64,000 nt of DNA from Nageia nagi (taxonomy: Eukaryota; Pinophyta), in NCBI GenBank assembly GCA_050084985.1, contig JBITNC010000002.1, forward strand, positions 20,894,001 through 20,958,000, in the 5' to 3' direction. How positions within the stretch are numbered: position 1 is the stretch's first letter; each line of letters opens with the position of its first letter. The notes beneath the pieces are model-generated. The model ran no database searches, was not told the DNA's origin, and was given only the letters and a program-made list of their open reading frames with translations. The translations under genes were made by a program, and so were the position numbers. This document shows, piece after piece, positions 1-13,816 of this stretch.

Positions 1-169
1 TTGTATGTGTTCATTAGTTTCATAAACCATCATTTTTATAACTTTTTTACAATGTCTCATCAAAATAATTATTTTTCTCATATTTATGAATATTTATAAG
101 ACATATATAAAGAATTGAGTTAGCATCAAAGGTTGTATTTATAAGTGATATATTATTAATAAATTTATT

Positions 170-1322
170 TCATTCTATGCATACTAGAGCTTTAAAAGTG
201 GTTTGTGATTACCTTTCATGAAACAATGTAACAAGTGATCAAGAAGAAACCGTAGTTGATAGGAGGCCAATGTCCAATTGCAAAGTCTTTAATTTGGATG
301 AAATTTTTCTTAAGAAAGCCTATCAATGCATTCTCATGAACCTAGATGAAGTTCAACCTTGATTAACAATATATTTATTTATTGCTATTATATATAATAT
401 AGGATTGAATATAATTTAGATATGACTATGCTAGATGCACTTTATGCCAAATTAATAAGCACAAGATAAGTTTTAAGGAATCCAACCCTTGTGTAGTGAG
501 AGATGAAGCAGTGATGCAAAAATATTATATTAATAAATTCATCCCTTGGATATGAAATCGAATAATTATGCTCAATTGAATATAATATTTGATATTTGTA
601 AAGATCATCATGTACTATTTTGCAATCATTTTTAAACTATTATACTTTGTTCCAATTTTAGGGAGATGAATCACAACATAATGATGATGACTCTGACACA
701 ATAAAATGGTTGGAATGTGGTATAATTAAATCTCTAAATAAAGTTTTAGGATATATGATCAATAATTAAATATTTAATACCAAAGACAAATTAATAAAGG
801 AAAATTCAAAAAAATAACATCTATGTGTCGATGTAAATGTCAATTGTAGATCAAGCACAAAAGACACAAACCATGTTATTGAAATAATAATATGTTATGG
901 TGTTATTAAGGAAATCATTTTGTTGAATTTATTATGATGGGAATAGCCCTTTTTCAAATATGATTAGGTGAATGTTCTTGATAAGAAGAGTGGAATTAAA
1001 ATTTACAAAATGGAATACATAATGGTTAACATGAGCAAATTACAACATGGAGATAGACAAGAAGATTCCATATATTCTAACATAGAAAGACAAAAATGTT
1101 TTTATATACAAGATTCAATTGAAAGCATTTAGTATGTGGCTCTCATATCACCTCCAAGAGGTATCAAAGATAATGAAGCATACAAGGTGAATGTATTTGA
1201 AGGAATATATTTTGTTGAAATTGAAATTGCTCAAGATGATAATGTAAATGATGAAAACATTGAATATGTATGTAAGGATATTGAGGATACATTTATGAAA
1301 GCATTATTGGTATATTGAAATC
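170..1322 (+). pseudogene. CACTA (En/Spm-like) transposon remnant, transposase-associated region
   Basis: Broken plus-strand reading frames carry two blocks I recognise from the large accessory region of plant CACTA transposons. The first, about 180-360, reads like the segment 'CDYLS...RRPMSN.KVFNLDE' that precedes the DUF4216 region. The second, about 880-1200, resembles DUF4216: a 'YGVIKEI' block, 'PFFKYD' followed by 'VNVLDKKSGIK', then 'CFYIQDSIES' and 'YVALISPPRG'. The only open stretch is 60 residues at 1136-1318. Several in-frame stops, including one in place of the Trp expected before 'YVALI', show it is dead. The remnant ends where an LTR-like repeat begins at about 1323, so a later insertion probably cut it. 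The family call comes from remembered motif order; the pseudogene state is read directly. Confidence 0.7.
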
Positions 1323-1611
1323 AAAGAAGAGAGGAAAAATGAAGTTTCTCACCTAGGATGCAAAAGCCGAAAGAATATCATAAGAGCATAAAATATTACT
1401 CATAATGAATAAAATGATGGATAAATTAATCATAAGATACACCTTCCTTAAATAACAAGAAAAATGTACAATATCCACATAATCAAAATAATGTTGACCA
1501 TAAAATTAAAATAACTTGATAAGTATGACAAGTAAGCACACCTACTAGTGAACTTAAGATAATAGTAACCTGGATACCTAACTAGGTAATAAAGAAAATA
1601 ATACTCTAACA
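1323..1611 (-). repeat. LTR-like direct repeat, left copy (pairs with 13831-14119)
   Basis: This ~289-bp stretch is repeated in the same orientation at 13831-14119 with many small differences. Read on the minus strand both copies start TGTTAGAGTATTATTT, a typical LTR start. The right copy is followed by a primer-binding-site-like sequence, which sets the minus orientation. I could not find a matching target-site duplication at the outer edges. The pair may bound one 12.8-kb element or be two independent insertions. Confidence 0.6.
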
Positions 1612-2676
1612 ACCAAGGAAAAAATCATATTCCTAAAGAGAGAAGAAGAAATAATAAGGAAGGTTTCCTCTTGTACACTAGGGAAAATTTTAATACCCCT
1701 CATCCAAAATGAACCTATAAATTCCTGATGAATGTAGATGAAACCTGATTCAAATTGAAGGCAAATTTCCAAAAATAATGTAAATTGTTAGGCAACTTTT
1801 GAATAGTTTTGGAAAACAAATGTAAAAAGTTGGCAAAATATTTTTAGTTTAAAAAACATAGTAAATTTTTGAAAGCATAAATCATTTATTATATAAAAAT
1901 TTATATATATACATTGAATGAATAAAATTTGAGTACAAAATAGTCTTCCCACCCTTGTAGTGCTCAAACTTCTTAAGATTTAGGTGCAAGGGAAAAGTGG
2001 ACATCTAAAAAGTTGATCAAAGATCAAGCTTATTAGGCTCCAATATTACAAATATGATTGAAAATCACAACATCTCCTTCTCTTAGAGAATATGATCTTC
2101 AACCTCCAGCTTGAATAGAATTGAAATTCCTTAAAAATATAATGACTTTTCATTGTAGTAATTTCCACCATGGAAGATGTCTCCTCTAGGTTGTTTAAAT
2201 CATGGGGCATAGGGGAAGACATTCTTTGCACTTGCATAAAAGTTAAGAATGAGCCAACAATGGCAAATGTTCAAGAATAGAGTTTCAAAATAAAATTTGA
2301 CTATATTATCCTACATATTAATTAAGTAAAAAAATCATATAATTAATATTTAAAATGATGAAAAAAGATTGACTTAAAATAAAACCATAAATTTAATACC
2401 AACTTGTTTTCAACCATATTTGATTGAAATTTTAAGAAACCTTCATACATTTTATCTATGTATAATTTCTTCCTATTCTAGATCATGTTCAAAATAATCT
2501 TTATTATTATTTGAATGATATGTCAATGTTTTATAGAAAGGTTTCATCTAGGAATTATCATTCAAATTGACAAAAATGCTAGAATATGATATATTATAAG
2601 ATATTTCAAGTGTGGAAGAGGTATATCACACATGGAAGACACATATCACACATGTAAACATATAAAGTACAATCAA
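1612..2676. other. AT-rich stretch, no gene seen
   Basis: Two short minus-strand open frames (1578-1772 and 2046-2237) show no family motif and look like chance. If the flanking LTR-like repeats are a pair, this is the 3' end of that element's internal region. Confidence 0.4.
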
Positions 2677-2905
2677 AATGCAATAGATCTAGATACATTC
2701 ATAATGCAGTTGATCTGGATGCATTCTAAATGCAACCAATTTGGATGTATCCAAAATGTAGTAGGTACAAATGCATCCAGAATGTAGCTAGTTCGAATGC
2801 ATCCAAAATGTAATTGATCTATATGCATCTAATTCAAATTCATTCAAAATGCATTCGAATTGGCTACATTCAAAATGCATCTAGATCGATTGCATTTGGA
2901 TCGAT
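2677..2905. repeat. 26-bp minisatellite array
   Basis: About eight or nine degenerate units of 26 bp, each starting 'aatgca' or 'aatgta' and containing 'gatctggatgcattc'-like words. Examples start at about 2677, 2703 and 2729. It lies just upstream of the gene-like region beginning near 3118. Similar words (atgca, gtag, ctag) recur in the arrays at 6130-6510 and 9582-10080. Confidence 0.75.
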
Positions 2906-3117
2906 TATAACTAGGCATTAAATATTATCTCCATTGCATGAATACATTGATGAAACATGTCTAAATCCATAGTGCAATTAATGCCTCCTCTATATATACA
3001 CTAGCTACTATTTAATTCAAATCATTTTAACAAAGAGCATTATATAGAGAGGAAATGCATTATAGATAGAGGGTTAAGAACTTAAAAGGGGATATAGGAT
3101 TGAATAATTAGGTAATA

Positions 3118-5800
3118 ATGAGTAGCTACAATGTATCTAGAGGTAGGATAAAGGGTATTGAATTCAAATCTCACCTAACCAATGATTTGATTCTTCTATT
3201 GGAAGAGATGGATGATTCAAGCAAGGAATGGGTGTACAAATCATATTTACATGGTTTAATCTATATGACTAAAATTTCTATCGAGAATGCACCATTGGAT
3301 AATATTGTTAAGAACTATGATGTTAACACTAATTCAATTACTATGGAATAGAAGAAGAATTTTACTTTCTCCTTAAACTTGAAGAAATAGCTCACTTAAT
3401 CAGATTACCTTTTAAAGGAAACAAGCTCAAGCATGCTTGTATACTCATTAGCATCAAAGATAAATTCTAACTTTAGGAGAATTATAATGTGAATAAAAAT
3501 TTCTTATAAGGTATGATTTTATTTTTTGAAATACTAGTTTGTTTTTATAGTTTAATTTCATTCAACTAATTCATTCTAATTATTCACAAATTTCTTATTA
3601 ATTTGTAGTGATTTTCTAGATGACAAAGAGGAGTTTTATGATGTCTTCTATCAAGAAAGAATTTCTTAGGGCTTGTATTGATTTTTTTTAATGTGTAGAT
3701 TGATTCTTTAGAGAAAAATAGCTAATATATCTTTTTGGGCTATATATTTCCTTATACATTCTATTAATGAGACTCGAATTGACTGATCATCCTATATTTC
3801 ATCTAATATTAAGATTGAGTTGATTAGAATAAAAATAATAGGTGTGGACAAGGTACATACAACTAATTTCATTCTTACCCTCTACTATGAGGCATTGTTT
3901 GATTTGAAACAAACACCAACACCTAAATCATACCATCAAATGATTGTAAAGATAGGTTTGTCTCCTATTTAGCTGTAAGTTCACTACATCCAATTTTAAT
4001 AATTTTTTTTGAAACCATATTATTTTATCTATTTTCATATTTTTAATTGAATGCATTTTATTTAAGAAAAACTTTGATGCTGTGAAGGATAGAAAGGAGT
4101 TTGCTATGAGAAGAAAATGACCATAGGAAGTTCAAGGAGAATCTAACACAACATCTCAAGCTCTTAGTTCTTGAGCTGAATCTTAGAAGAGTCATAGGAC
4201 TAGTAGACAAATGTATCTCATTGATTTTGAGACAAATGAAGAGGATGCTGAAAAGGAATCTTCCCTACCTTATCAACAACATCTAGAATCAATGCTTGTG
4301 TAGAAGGAAGGTAAAAATTAAAATTGTATTTAGTTAAACCAAAATCATTTTAGTTAATGGTTAAAATTTCTTAATGTGGATTTGATTTTTGAAATAACGA
4401 TTCACAATATACCTATATTGGTAGTCATTCATGGATAAAATTTTCAAGCATTCTAGGTATACCATCATCTCAAGAATCTAATATGAAATGTTTATTGATC
4501 TAGTTATTTTTATATCTCAATTTTTAAAAATATTTGAAGGTTTTAAATAAACTGTAATTCATTTTTGCAGTAGCCCATATGCTAAAACTACCATAGTGGC
4601 AAGGTAAATATTTAGTACCACCACCACCACCACCATCATAATAAACAATGAGATAAATTATCCCTTTACTAGGGAAAGCACAAGGAACAAGTCATTAGGA
4701 GAATTTTAAAGTTGAAAGCCATGTTACTTCTCCCCATATGCATTTTGGCCTTGATGTGTTAGAGGATAGTTTGTGCAATATAGAGATTGATTATTTAAAT
4801 GATTCAAGGTTGGATCATATATTTGTAGAAGTTCTTAGCACACCTAATGTTACTAGCATACCAACATTTGATATGTAATATGCAATTGGATAGGAGCAGC
4901 CTATTTCCAAAGAGCCTGAACCCACTACAACAACCAATAGACCAAAAACCCCCTTGAAATATCAAGAAAAATCGGCCAAATATTTATGAGATGATGCTTT
5001 AGATTTCAAAAATTCAATTGATGTGGGAGAGGTTACCTTGAAAAAATTAAGTGTTTGGGAGAAAGAGATGAAAACATTGATTCAAGAGATAAATTGCTTT
5101 GATCACAATCACAATCATAAGGATGAGTTATATGAGGTCATTACATACAACCTGATTGTCATTGATTCTTTGATGAAAGATGCAAAAGAAGAGATTTTTA
5201 AGTTTCAAAAGAGAACATATGATGACATTCTGAACATGGCTTAGGACATGCTAAAAAATATTAATGCTAAAGCCCAAATTTATTTTGATAAATGGAAATA
5301 TGACTAGAAATTATTGAATACATCAAACGTAGGAAAGACTAGAGCTGATGTAAGTTTTAACAATTAGAATTAGAATTATATTTTATGATATTTTTCATAA
5401 TTTTTGAAGTTATACTAGTAATTTTAATTTTGAATGTAGGCAAGATATGAAAACTTGAAGAATACAACATGAAGCAACAACATTTCAAAAACATAAAGGT
5501 CTACCTACTTGAATCAGTAGAGCAAAGGAAAATGTTGCTCAAATTCAACAAGAAAATCCACCTTTAAAATTGATCATCCAAGAACACAACATGGATTAAA
5601 AGATTCTATTGAAGAAGAAATTTGAGAGTACTTCATTTGTACAATTCGGTACTATTGATATAGTGAAGGAAGAGTATGAACTTCTTTCGAAAATAGATTT
5701 AGTTGCTATCGATATGAAAAAAAAAAATGTGTTTGAGAGAGAATTTTAAGAGTGCGTATAAGAATTAGCCTTAGCTCAACAACCACCAGCTTGAAGTGGG
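3118..5800 (+). pseudogene. Intron-bearing gene-like region of unknown function
   Basis: I do not recognise this gene. An open frame of 77 residues starts at 3118 (MSSYNVSRGRIKG...). Coding-like stretches follow, separated by well-formed introns: donor GTATGA at 3511 with acceptor ending 3608; GTAAGT at 3975 with 4066; GTAAAA at 4311 with 4570; GTAAAT at 4604; GTAAGT at 5350 with 5439. The open frame at 5023-5244 (73 aa) is rich in Glu, Lys and Leu, like a coiled coil. In-frame stops such as those near 3349, 3667 and 4885 make it a decayed copy. The spacing of 'W+..L' and '..LPF+G' words near 3220-3420 faintly recalls plant mobile-domain proteins, but this is only a guess. It is convergent with the hAT-like pseudogene at 6719-8960, with minisatellites on both sides. 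Confidence 0.4.
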
Positions 5801-6129
5801 AGATATTTTTAGTTTAAATGACATATTATCATTTTAGCAAAGTGGGAGGCTTGCCATTTTATATGAAAGACTTTTATATAACTTATTATATCATTTTGGA
5901 TTATGTGTTTTATCTTATATTATGATAATTGGTAAATGGTTTTGATGTTAATATCCTTTTAAAATCATGGTTGTCCAATTTAGTTAGAATATTGAAAACC
6001 TAATTGTTTACTTCATTGCAAATTTGCAATAATTTTTTTAATAGTTAATAAATTTGATTTTAAATTTGCAACTTTGTTGACTTATTATATGATGTATGGT
6101 GATGTTGTCTTTTGAGAAAAAAAGAGTTG

Positions 6130-6510
6130 TAGCCATTCCAAATGCAAGAAATTGCAACCAAGTCAAATGCATATAAATGCATTCAACCCAACTATAATTA
6201 CTTGCACCTGACCTAGCTATAATTACTTGCACCTAACCTAAATGCAATTACTTATAACTGATTTGGATGCATGTTGTTTTAGCTAGTTCAGATACATGCC
6301 ATTATAGTTGAGCCAAATGCATGTGGTTGTAGCTAGGTTGGTTGCAATAACATGCATCCAGCTCGATTGCAACAACATGTAGCTAGGTTGGTTGCATGTT
6401 GTTATAGCTGAGTTAGTTGCATATTATTGCAACCAATATGATTGCAACTACAAGTATTTGACCCAAATGCATCAACATGTAATCAAATTGGCTACAACTA
6501 CATGCTAATC
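6130..6510. repeat. Degenerate minisatellite between two convergent gene remnants
   Basis: The stretch is built from shuffled short words: atgcatgt, gttgcaa, tagctaggttg, aattacttgcacct. Two adjacent units near 6187-6240 are nearly identical, with a ~28-bp spacing ('tataattacttgcacct'). Elsewhere the period is blurred. It sits between the 3' ends of the plus-strand gene-like region and the minus-strand hAT-like pseudogene. Confidence 0.6.
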
Positions 6511-6718
6511 ATATCATATACAATTTACACATATACAATTTGGAAATTAAAGTAAAAAAATAATAATTTATATAATCAAATAATAATTCAAATTATACAT
6601 TACATATGAAAAATATGAGATTCAAAAATATCAAATAATATCACTAATCCTTTCAACTAGTATGAAATTAAAACATAATATATCAACAATGAATTTAATT
6701 AATAAAACTAAAAGAAAA

Positions 6719-8960
6719 TTACGCTTCTGCACTTTCTTCATTTTCATCTCCCTCTTGCATATGAAATAAACCATTTTCAACAATTTACTGGTAAAACTCA
6801 TCTTTGTGAATTACTTCCACTTTGCTATTTTCTACATCTTCAACATGTTCAATCCTTGATACTCATCTCCTTTTTGCAATCAAATACCATATAGAAATAA
6901 CTCTATCATATGGAAAATTTTCTAAGGCATATTTAGATGTATAAATTCTTAAACATGTTTCCAAATTCTTATCCAGTCTATTGCAAACTTTTTATTTGAT
7001 ATAAGCCAATGCACTAAAAACCCATTCATCTTCAACAGATTCAAAAATCATAGTCTAACATAATTTGTATAGGTGAAAATATTCACTTATTTGTGTTTGT
7101 AGTATTGTACTCAAATATAGTCTAACCAATAATCATACTATTGAGTTATTTTCATTTGGTTCACCCAACTACTTGTATTATTCATATAGAGTAATACTTA
7201 ATTGGTTTGATTGATCTGTGAACTATTTTTTATCCAAAATACTAGGAATTTTAAGATCATTGATGTCAACCTATTGACAAAAGTATTTAATAAGACTACT
7301 AACATATTTCTTATATATTGAACTCATGCATCTACTATCTATTGACCAAAAATGTGGGTGGTCAATACTCATTGACTCCACCAAATCATCCTTGCTAAAC
7401 TAATCTCTTATTTCACTTGACACCATTTTTGACACTTTTTTTAATTTTATTCTTACATTAGAAATTTGATACAATCAAATAATTATGATGTTACATGTAT
7501 TTCTTCTAAACCTTTAGCATAAGTATCATTTCTCCTGTAATAACAATGCATTGGGATCAATTTAATATGAACACATATACAAAGGTTTACTTATGATATC
7601 AAATTTCAAGAAAAGTTTTGGATGTATCAAATTAATGATAGATTTCCATGCCTCAATTCTATCACCCATAAAGTTATCCCTGCCAAGATACAAGTTATCT
7701 AGAAAAAGATAAGTATTTTTTTTCTTGCCCTTACAAAATCAATAATATAAATATGTCTTGTTTGAGCTATTTTCATCATATTGTGCATTTCCTTCAACAT
7801 TGGTAGAATTCCATATAAAGTGAGTAACATTTAAATATCTATTAACCTGTATAATACATATTTTGCTTTGTAAATTTCTATTTGATTTTCCCACATATAG
7901 CCACTTAATGAGATATATTCTTTGCATACTCTAAGTGTAAGAAGATACAAATAGATTCATCTAGTATCAACATCATTACACATTTTTTTACCATCCATTA
8001 TATGCTCATCAAATTGTTGAAATTGTACAATCCTCTTCGAACTATGTACAAAACAAGAATGAATATCATGAACCAATTCCTCCACCTTAGCAGTAATTTC
8101 AAAATTGTTAACTATTTTGTATGAAAGATTCATTCTATATTCCATGAAATGAATTGTTATCATGTACAAAGCATAGGTTTTTTGAATCTTAATACAAAGT
8201 CCATTTTTATTTCCTTGCATTAAAAATGCACCATCAGCCCCAACACATATCGACTTCATAGTTATGTTATAATTGTTCATCCATGCTATGTCCCTTAGAT
8301 AACTAACAATGAGATTGAATAAAGTTTTAACATTGAAACATTGAGACATTTTTGGGATTGCTAGCAAGTGAGGTTGTCTCATGTGTTTAGATTCTTGAAA
8401 GATGTAAACATGTAAGAAAACATAAAATGTATGATCAACATCTATAACTTCATCCAAGGATAATGAAATAAATTTTGCATCTCTTAACTTTTCTAGTAAA
8501 TCTTACATCTCAACAACTACAATATTATTTGCAATATCCATGCACTACTCTTAGACCAATGGTATTGTGGTAATTTAAAATTTTGTATGCCAACAAAATG
8601 AAGAAATTCTTTGTATAATGAAATATCTAAAATAGGAATAATATTTTGTAAAATTTGAAATACAGCTAAAAATTATATAGTCTTAGCAATTAGATTTCCC
8701 TAATTCATTTTATCCATGTGTTGATTTATTGTTCTACATTTTGTAGAAATATTTTTTCTTCTATTCATCTTGTTTTCATACATCTTCTGATATTTTAGAT
8801 GAAGGCATTTTTTTTATCTTTCTTCTTAATAACTCTTATTTGCTTGCCATCTACTTCTTCAAACTCGTATCTTTTCCCATAATATTTCTAAATTATATAT
8901 TTTTTTAATTGCATTCTATGTTCTTTTTTTGTTGCCTAACTACAACATACACACCTACAT
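6719..8960 (-). pseudogene. hAT-like transposase pseudogene (zinc finger 862 / DUF4371-like)
   Basis: The longest open part (7957-8457, 166 aa) has the order typical of the hAT-like family often annotated as zinc finger protein 862-like: 'LDEV.D.D' with 'FYVFLHVYIFQESKHMRQPHLL', then 'CVGADGAF..QGNKNG', then 'HFMEYRMNLS', then 'KVEELVHDIHSCFVHSSKR' and 'DTRWI' (here DTR-stop). Upstream, 8460-8960 has a basic region ('KKEHRMQLKKYI') and a 'YHWSKSSAWIL' block that usually precedes the core. Downstream, 6719-7040 has a C-terminal block with 'FSALAYIK' and 'NRLDKNLETCLRIYTS', like a dimerisation region. The first His of the usual 'HC.AHR' block reads 'HFMEYR'. Multiple stops and frame changes make it non-functional. 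Family by remembered motifs; decay seen directly. Confidence 0.72.
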
Positions 8961-9581
8961 TTAATAGGTTTTTTCTAACTATTTTTAGGCATTATAGGTT
9001 CTCTTAAAGTATATGTTCTTACCCATTCATCCTGAAATGTTCTACCTATGGTCTATTTGCTTTTTCTCTTTCTATTGGATGACTTTTTGCTACTTGTATG
9101 TTCTTGAGATCTTGTCTATTTATTGTCACTCTTATTAGTAGGTTCCTATTCACTAAGAATAATGTCAAGTTGAAAGTCATCCAACAATTCATCATTAGAT
9201 ATGTCTTCTTCAAGGGGAGTCACATCTGGTGTATTTTGTGTAACAAAATATTCTTACTTTTAATGCATAGAAAATTATCTTAATTAAATAATACAATTTA
9301 CAATCAACTTAAAATATATATTTAAATTTAATGTATCTTCTATGATAAGAATTGGCTATTGCACCTTTTTTAGTTGTTTAAAATATGATAAAATGCTTTT
9401 AAAATTTGTGGAAGTGCATCTTGTTACACCTTTATTATCACTAAGCTTTGCATCACTATTAGGAGTGGGATGGATTTCATCTAAATTGGGTGTAGATATT
9501 TCTTCCTATTCAAATGCAGGTTGCAAGGAATTGCTTGTGATACAAAGAGAGGTTCCTACTAGATGTAGGTTTTGATCTAAC

Positions 9582-10080
9582 TACGAAAAGATACTTTTGA
9601 CTTGGTTATAAAAAGATGCTTCTAACTTGAATGCAAAATGATGCTTCTAACCCACCTGTAGAATGATGCTTTTGACTTGGCTATAGAATGATTCTTCCAA
9701 CCCAAATGCAAAAGGATGCTTCTGACCCAACTACAAAATGATGCTTTTGACCCAATTGTAGAATGATGCTTCCCACCTGGATGTAGAAATATGCTTCTAA
9801 CTTGACTATAGAAAGATGCTTCTAATATAGCTATATAAATATGCTTTCAATTCAACTATAGAAATATGCTTCCAACCTAGCTATAGAAATATGTCTTTGA
9901 CCTAACCATAGAAAGATGCTTCTAATCCAAATGCAAAAATACGCTCTTAACCTAGTTGTAGAAAGAAGCTTTCAACTCGGTTGCAAAAAGATGCTTCCAA
10001 CCCAATTGTAGAAAGATAATTTTAACTTTATTACAAAAATATTCTTTCAAATTAGTTACAAATAAATAATAGCTACTTGG
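9582..10080. repeat. 25-bp minisatellite array, about 20 units
   Basis: About twenty tandem units of close to 25 bp with the pattern 'aaagatgcttctaaccca' plus a variable tail alternating between ctatag, atgcaa, ttgtag and ttacaa. It begins just upstream (on the minus strand) of the hAT-like pseudogene. More diverged copies may continue to about 10190. Confidence 0.85.
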
Positions 10081-10199
10081 ATGTAGGTTCCAACTCGAAT
10101 TTAGGTTTCATACTAGATATAGGTTCCAATTTGATTGCAAAAATATGGTTACGATCCGATTGTAGGATTAGACTTGGGTATAGTAAGGATGTTTTGAAC

Positions 10200-13100
10200 C
10201 TATTATATTTGATATCAATATCATAAAAATAATGCATATTGAAAGTTGTTATGTAACAACTAATTCCTCTATGATGTCATAATGCAATGGTATCATCTAG
10301 ATAGGGGAGTTTGATATGTATAAATATGCTAACCTATAAGTGGCTATTTAGGTAAGATTAATTATTACTTTTATAATTTCAAGATGAATGAGATAAATTA
10401 AGTTTAGAAATAAAGGCTAATATATTTGAAATCATGTTGAAATATTAGCTACATGGGTCAAGAATTGAAATATTTTTTATAAAATTTTGGGTCTAAGGTA
10501 GGACCCACCATGTGTTATACTAGCCAAATCAAAAAATGAAAATATGGAATTATAGCCTTTATTCACCAATTCACACCTTAAAATTTTCCTTTTTAAACAT
10601 CCCTAAGGATAACTTCCATCACCTCAACCAAGTAAGGTGATGAAAATATATCTGTAGTGATGCCTCTTGAAGTACAATCGCTAATAAGAGAGAACTAAAA
10701 AGGGTCAATATGATGTTCCCAAATAATATAGATACCTTGTCATCGAACTAAATTTCTCCCATAGGGAAGAAAGAAGCTAAAAGACATACATAAAAAATCT
10801 TCATAATACATGAAAGTATGAGGAGGAGGGAACATCATCGAATCTAGTACTAGTGATGATGAATGAAGCTGTAAACCATTTCAAAGAGAAGATTTCACCG
10901 AAAACCCAAATACTAATGGTTTTATTACTACAACTAAAGGATCACCATGTGATGAGTCAAAAGAATCAATATGTTGCATAAAAGAAACTTCAATGAAATA
11001 AATAAGAGAATAAGGAAAAGAAACCTCAATATAGTATTTGGAATCTCCTAAAGAGAGTCCAACCAAAGATGGATGTAGAGGAGACTTGAAATAGGTCTCA
11101 TAAAAATATTTCTATAAGAAAAAGGGAGCAAGAGAAGGCTCCAAAGCATTAGGAGTAGAATGAGGAGAAGGTGGCTCATCCAAGAAAGGAAAGCTCACCA
11201 TAATAATATCCTCAAAAGGGAAAATATTGGGAGATATATAAAATAAAGAGGTAAGATCCTCATGAAGGTCAACAACATCAACAATGTGTGACTCTATAAA
11301 AAGAGAAGAAACACCATCAAGAAAGTCCTCAAAATAATCTGAAATAGAATAAAAAAATCATGCATCATAATATCTTTTTCAACATCTATCTCATTTAGTG
11401 AATCTTCATGCATCAAGGAATCCTCATCATAAGGTGAGAGAGCCTCAAAGTGTGCTCAAAGAAATGATAAATATATGTGAGTATTCAATTGGGAATAGTT
11501 AAAATATGGAAAAATAATATGATAAAAAATATCAATAGTTTAGTAGAAGATAGAAAACACATCACATATACTAAAATTCTAAACAAGCCACTTAAGTGTG
11601 TGAAAAATAAGTGTTAGAACTAGGCCAAAAAGATATGGTAGAAGCTCATGAGAGTGCAAGTACTCAACAAGGATTTCATACTAAATAGTATAGGAAGCTT
11701 TATCAACTAATGGGGTAATGGGATATGTTGGATATTCCCATGGAAGAGCCATTGAACTATGAAAGACACCTAAGAAATCCCCCCCTGAATCCAAAGTGTC
11801 TCACAAAATGAGTAGATAGGCTAGAGAAATAACCATAAATGCAAGGATAGTTGAGCTCAAATTGACTTCTCATGCACAAAAAGTGTGATCCTATGAAAAA
11901 TATGATGGAATAATAATAACTAGAGCATGAAATTGAGACTTTATAATTTTAGTCCATAACAATATAGGATTGATCATAAAAATCTTTTAAAAGAATTTAC
12001 CCCCCTTACAAATGTAAGCACTATCAAGATGTGAAACAAAGTACACTCTATAATGCTTAGAATCAAATCTCCTCCAAAAATAAAATTTAAGGCCCTTAAG
12101 TGGGGTTCCAATGAGCACGAGTGTTCCAAAAGAGATTCAGGCTATGGATGCTTCCAAATTTATGCCCCTTGAAATTTACAATATAGGAAAAATGCTAATT
12201 TACAAATATTAAATCCCTCCCAATTTACAAAAAAAGTCAAATATTCTCCCAACATTACAATTAGCAATTAGTGAAAAAATACCCCCACTTGATTAAAAAA
12301 TGCCAAAGTATTAATAAAACCCTCCAAATTTTACAAAAAACCAAACAAGGGTAGTCAAAATGAAATTAAAACTACAAATGTGATAGAGTTGAGCTGGTTT
12401 GGATGTTGGGTTGAGGATACTAAGTTGGTAAACATGGTGTAGGTGGGTGGAGTGTAACACCATATTCACATTCAAAAGGCCTTCATGAGAGACACCATTC
12501 ACACTAAGATTGATGTGGTCTCTTCACCACAAGTCTTTAGGTATGTGAGAGAGGAAGATATCATTTGAACAAGTTGTTCAATGCATAAAGGAAGGATGAA
12601 ATACCATGAGTTAATACATGATGATGCCTTAAAGTAGCTATAGATCATAAGTTGTAGGAGAGGCATAAAGGGGATCATGAGGATCAAGAGCACATGAAAT
12701 TCAAACTTGATAGCATCATAAGATAGTGGATTCTACATAAAGGAGCCATGAACACTTACACTGGGGATTTTCCTATGAAGTGAGATTTAATGCTTGAATC
12801 TACTCACATTAATAGCCATACCAAATGTGTGTAAAGGGATGTATGTTTGAGAGACTACTTAGATGATCTTAGAGGTTTGAGTGTTCTCTAAATGAATGTT
12901 CACATGTCTAGATTTGATAAGGACTCCAAATTGATGTGAGAGTACATTGAAAGGAGGAAATATGATTGAGATATTGCAAAGGGATGTGATTGGATAGGTA
13001 TTGTGAAGAGTTGAATGTCAAAATAGATCTTCATTATGAGATACAAAAAGCCCAAGATAAAATATACATTCAAATGATCTAGATCCATAAATCTACTATA

Positions 13101-13816
13101 GATAAAAAGAAAATTTACCATAATATTGCAAAATGATCTAAAAGGGAATCACAAATGCTAGAGGATATAATTGTGTTGAGGGAAACAAAATTACTTTATG
13201 CATCAAAAAATACTACATGGCCATTGTGATATGTAGAGAAACACACACCCAAGACTTGAAATCACAACCAAGGAGATGCTGTAGAAGAATAGATCAAGTT
13301 GTGAAGATGGAGTGAGAAGCTAGTGAGGAGCACATTGTAGTCAAACACTCACTCCATAAAGATGATACCAATGTGGGATACAACAGTATGGAAGACTTAT
13401 AATATCTATAATAATGCATAATGATTGATAGAAAGTGCTGAAGCAGATTTGGATGAGCTCAATAAGAATATTACGGGAGTCATAGACCACTTGAAAGGCC
13501 AAAGATGTGGTATAACATCAAGGTGGTGATTAAAGGGGTTATTGAATCCAACAAAATGAGATCTATAAATTGCAAAGAGGTACTAAAATCATAGATTATA
13601 ATGATAAAAAAGTCCATGAGGGCCAAGATCTTGCAAAGGATAAGGTAATTAAACATAAAATGTAATTATTCTAATAAAACCCTAGAGTTGAAATACCATG
13701 AGATACCAACATAGGGAGATGATCCACTACAATGAACACACTACACAACAAGAAAAGGTTAAGGGTGTCACTAAAATTCAAGCAAAGACTCAAAAATATA
13801 TTTATAAAACTCAACT
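10200..13816. other. Long stretch without a recognisable gene
   Basis: About 3.6 kb with only short open frames and no domain I recognise on either strand. If the LTR-like repeats at 1323-1611 and 13831-14119 are a pair, this is the leader-side internal region of a large non-coding (LARD-type) element in minus orientation. Confidence 0.4.

Noticed and set aside
9582-10080. Regular ~25-bp units that might suggest a CRISPR array
   Set aside because: There are no constant repeats separated by unique spacers, the units are contiguous and degenerate, and the context is a eukaryotic genome.
12311-13121. Short minus-strand frames in the 10-14 kb stretch
   Set aside because: Low-complexity hydrophobic text with no gag or pol motif, and no continuity between frames.
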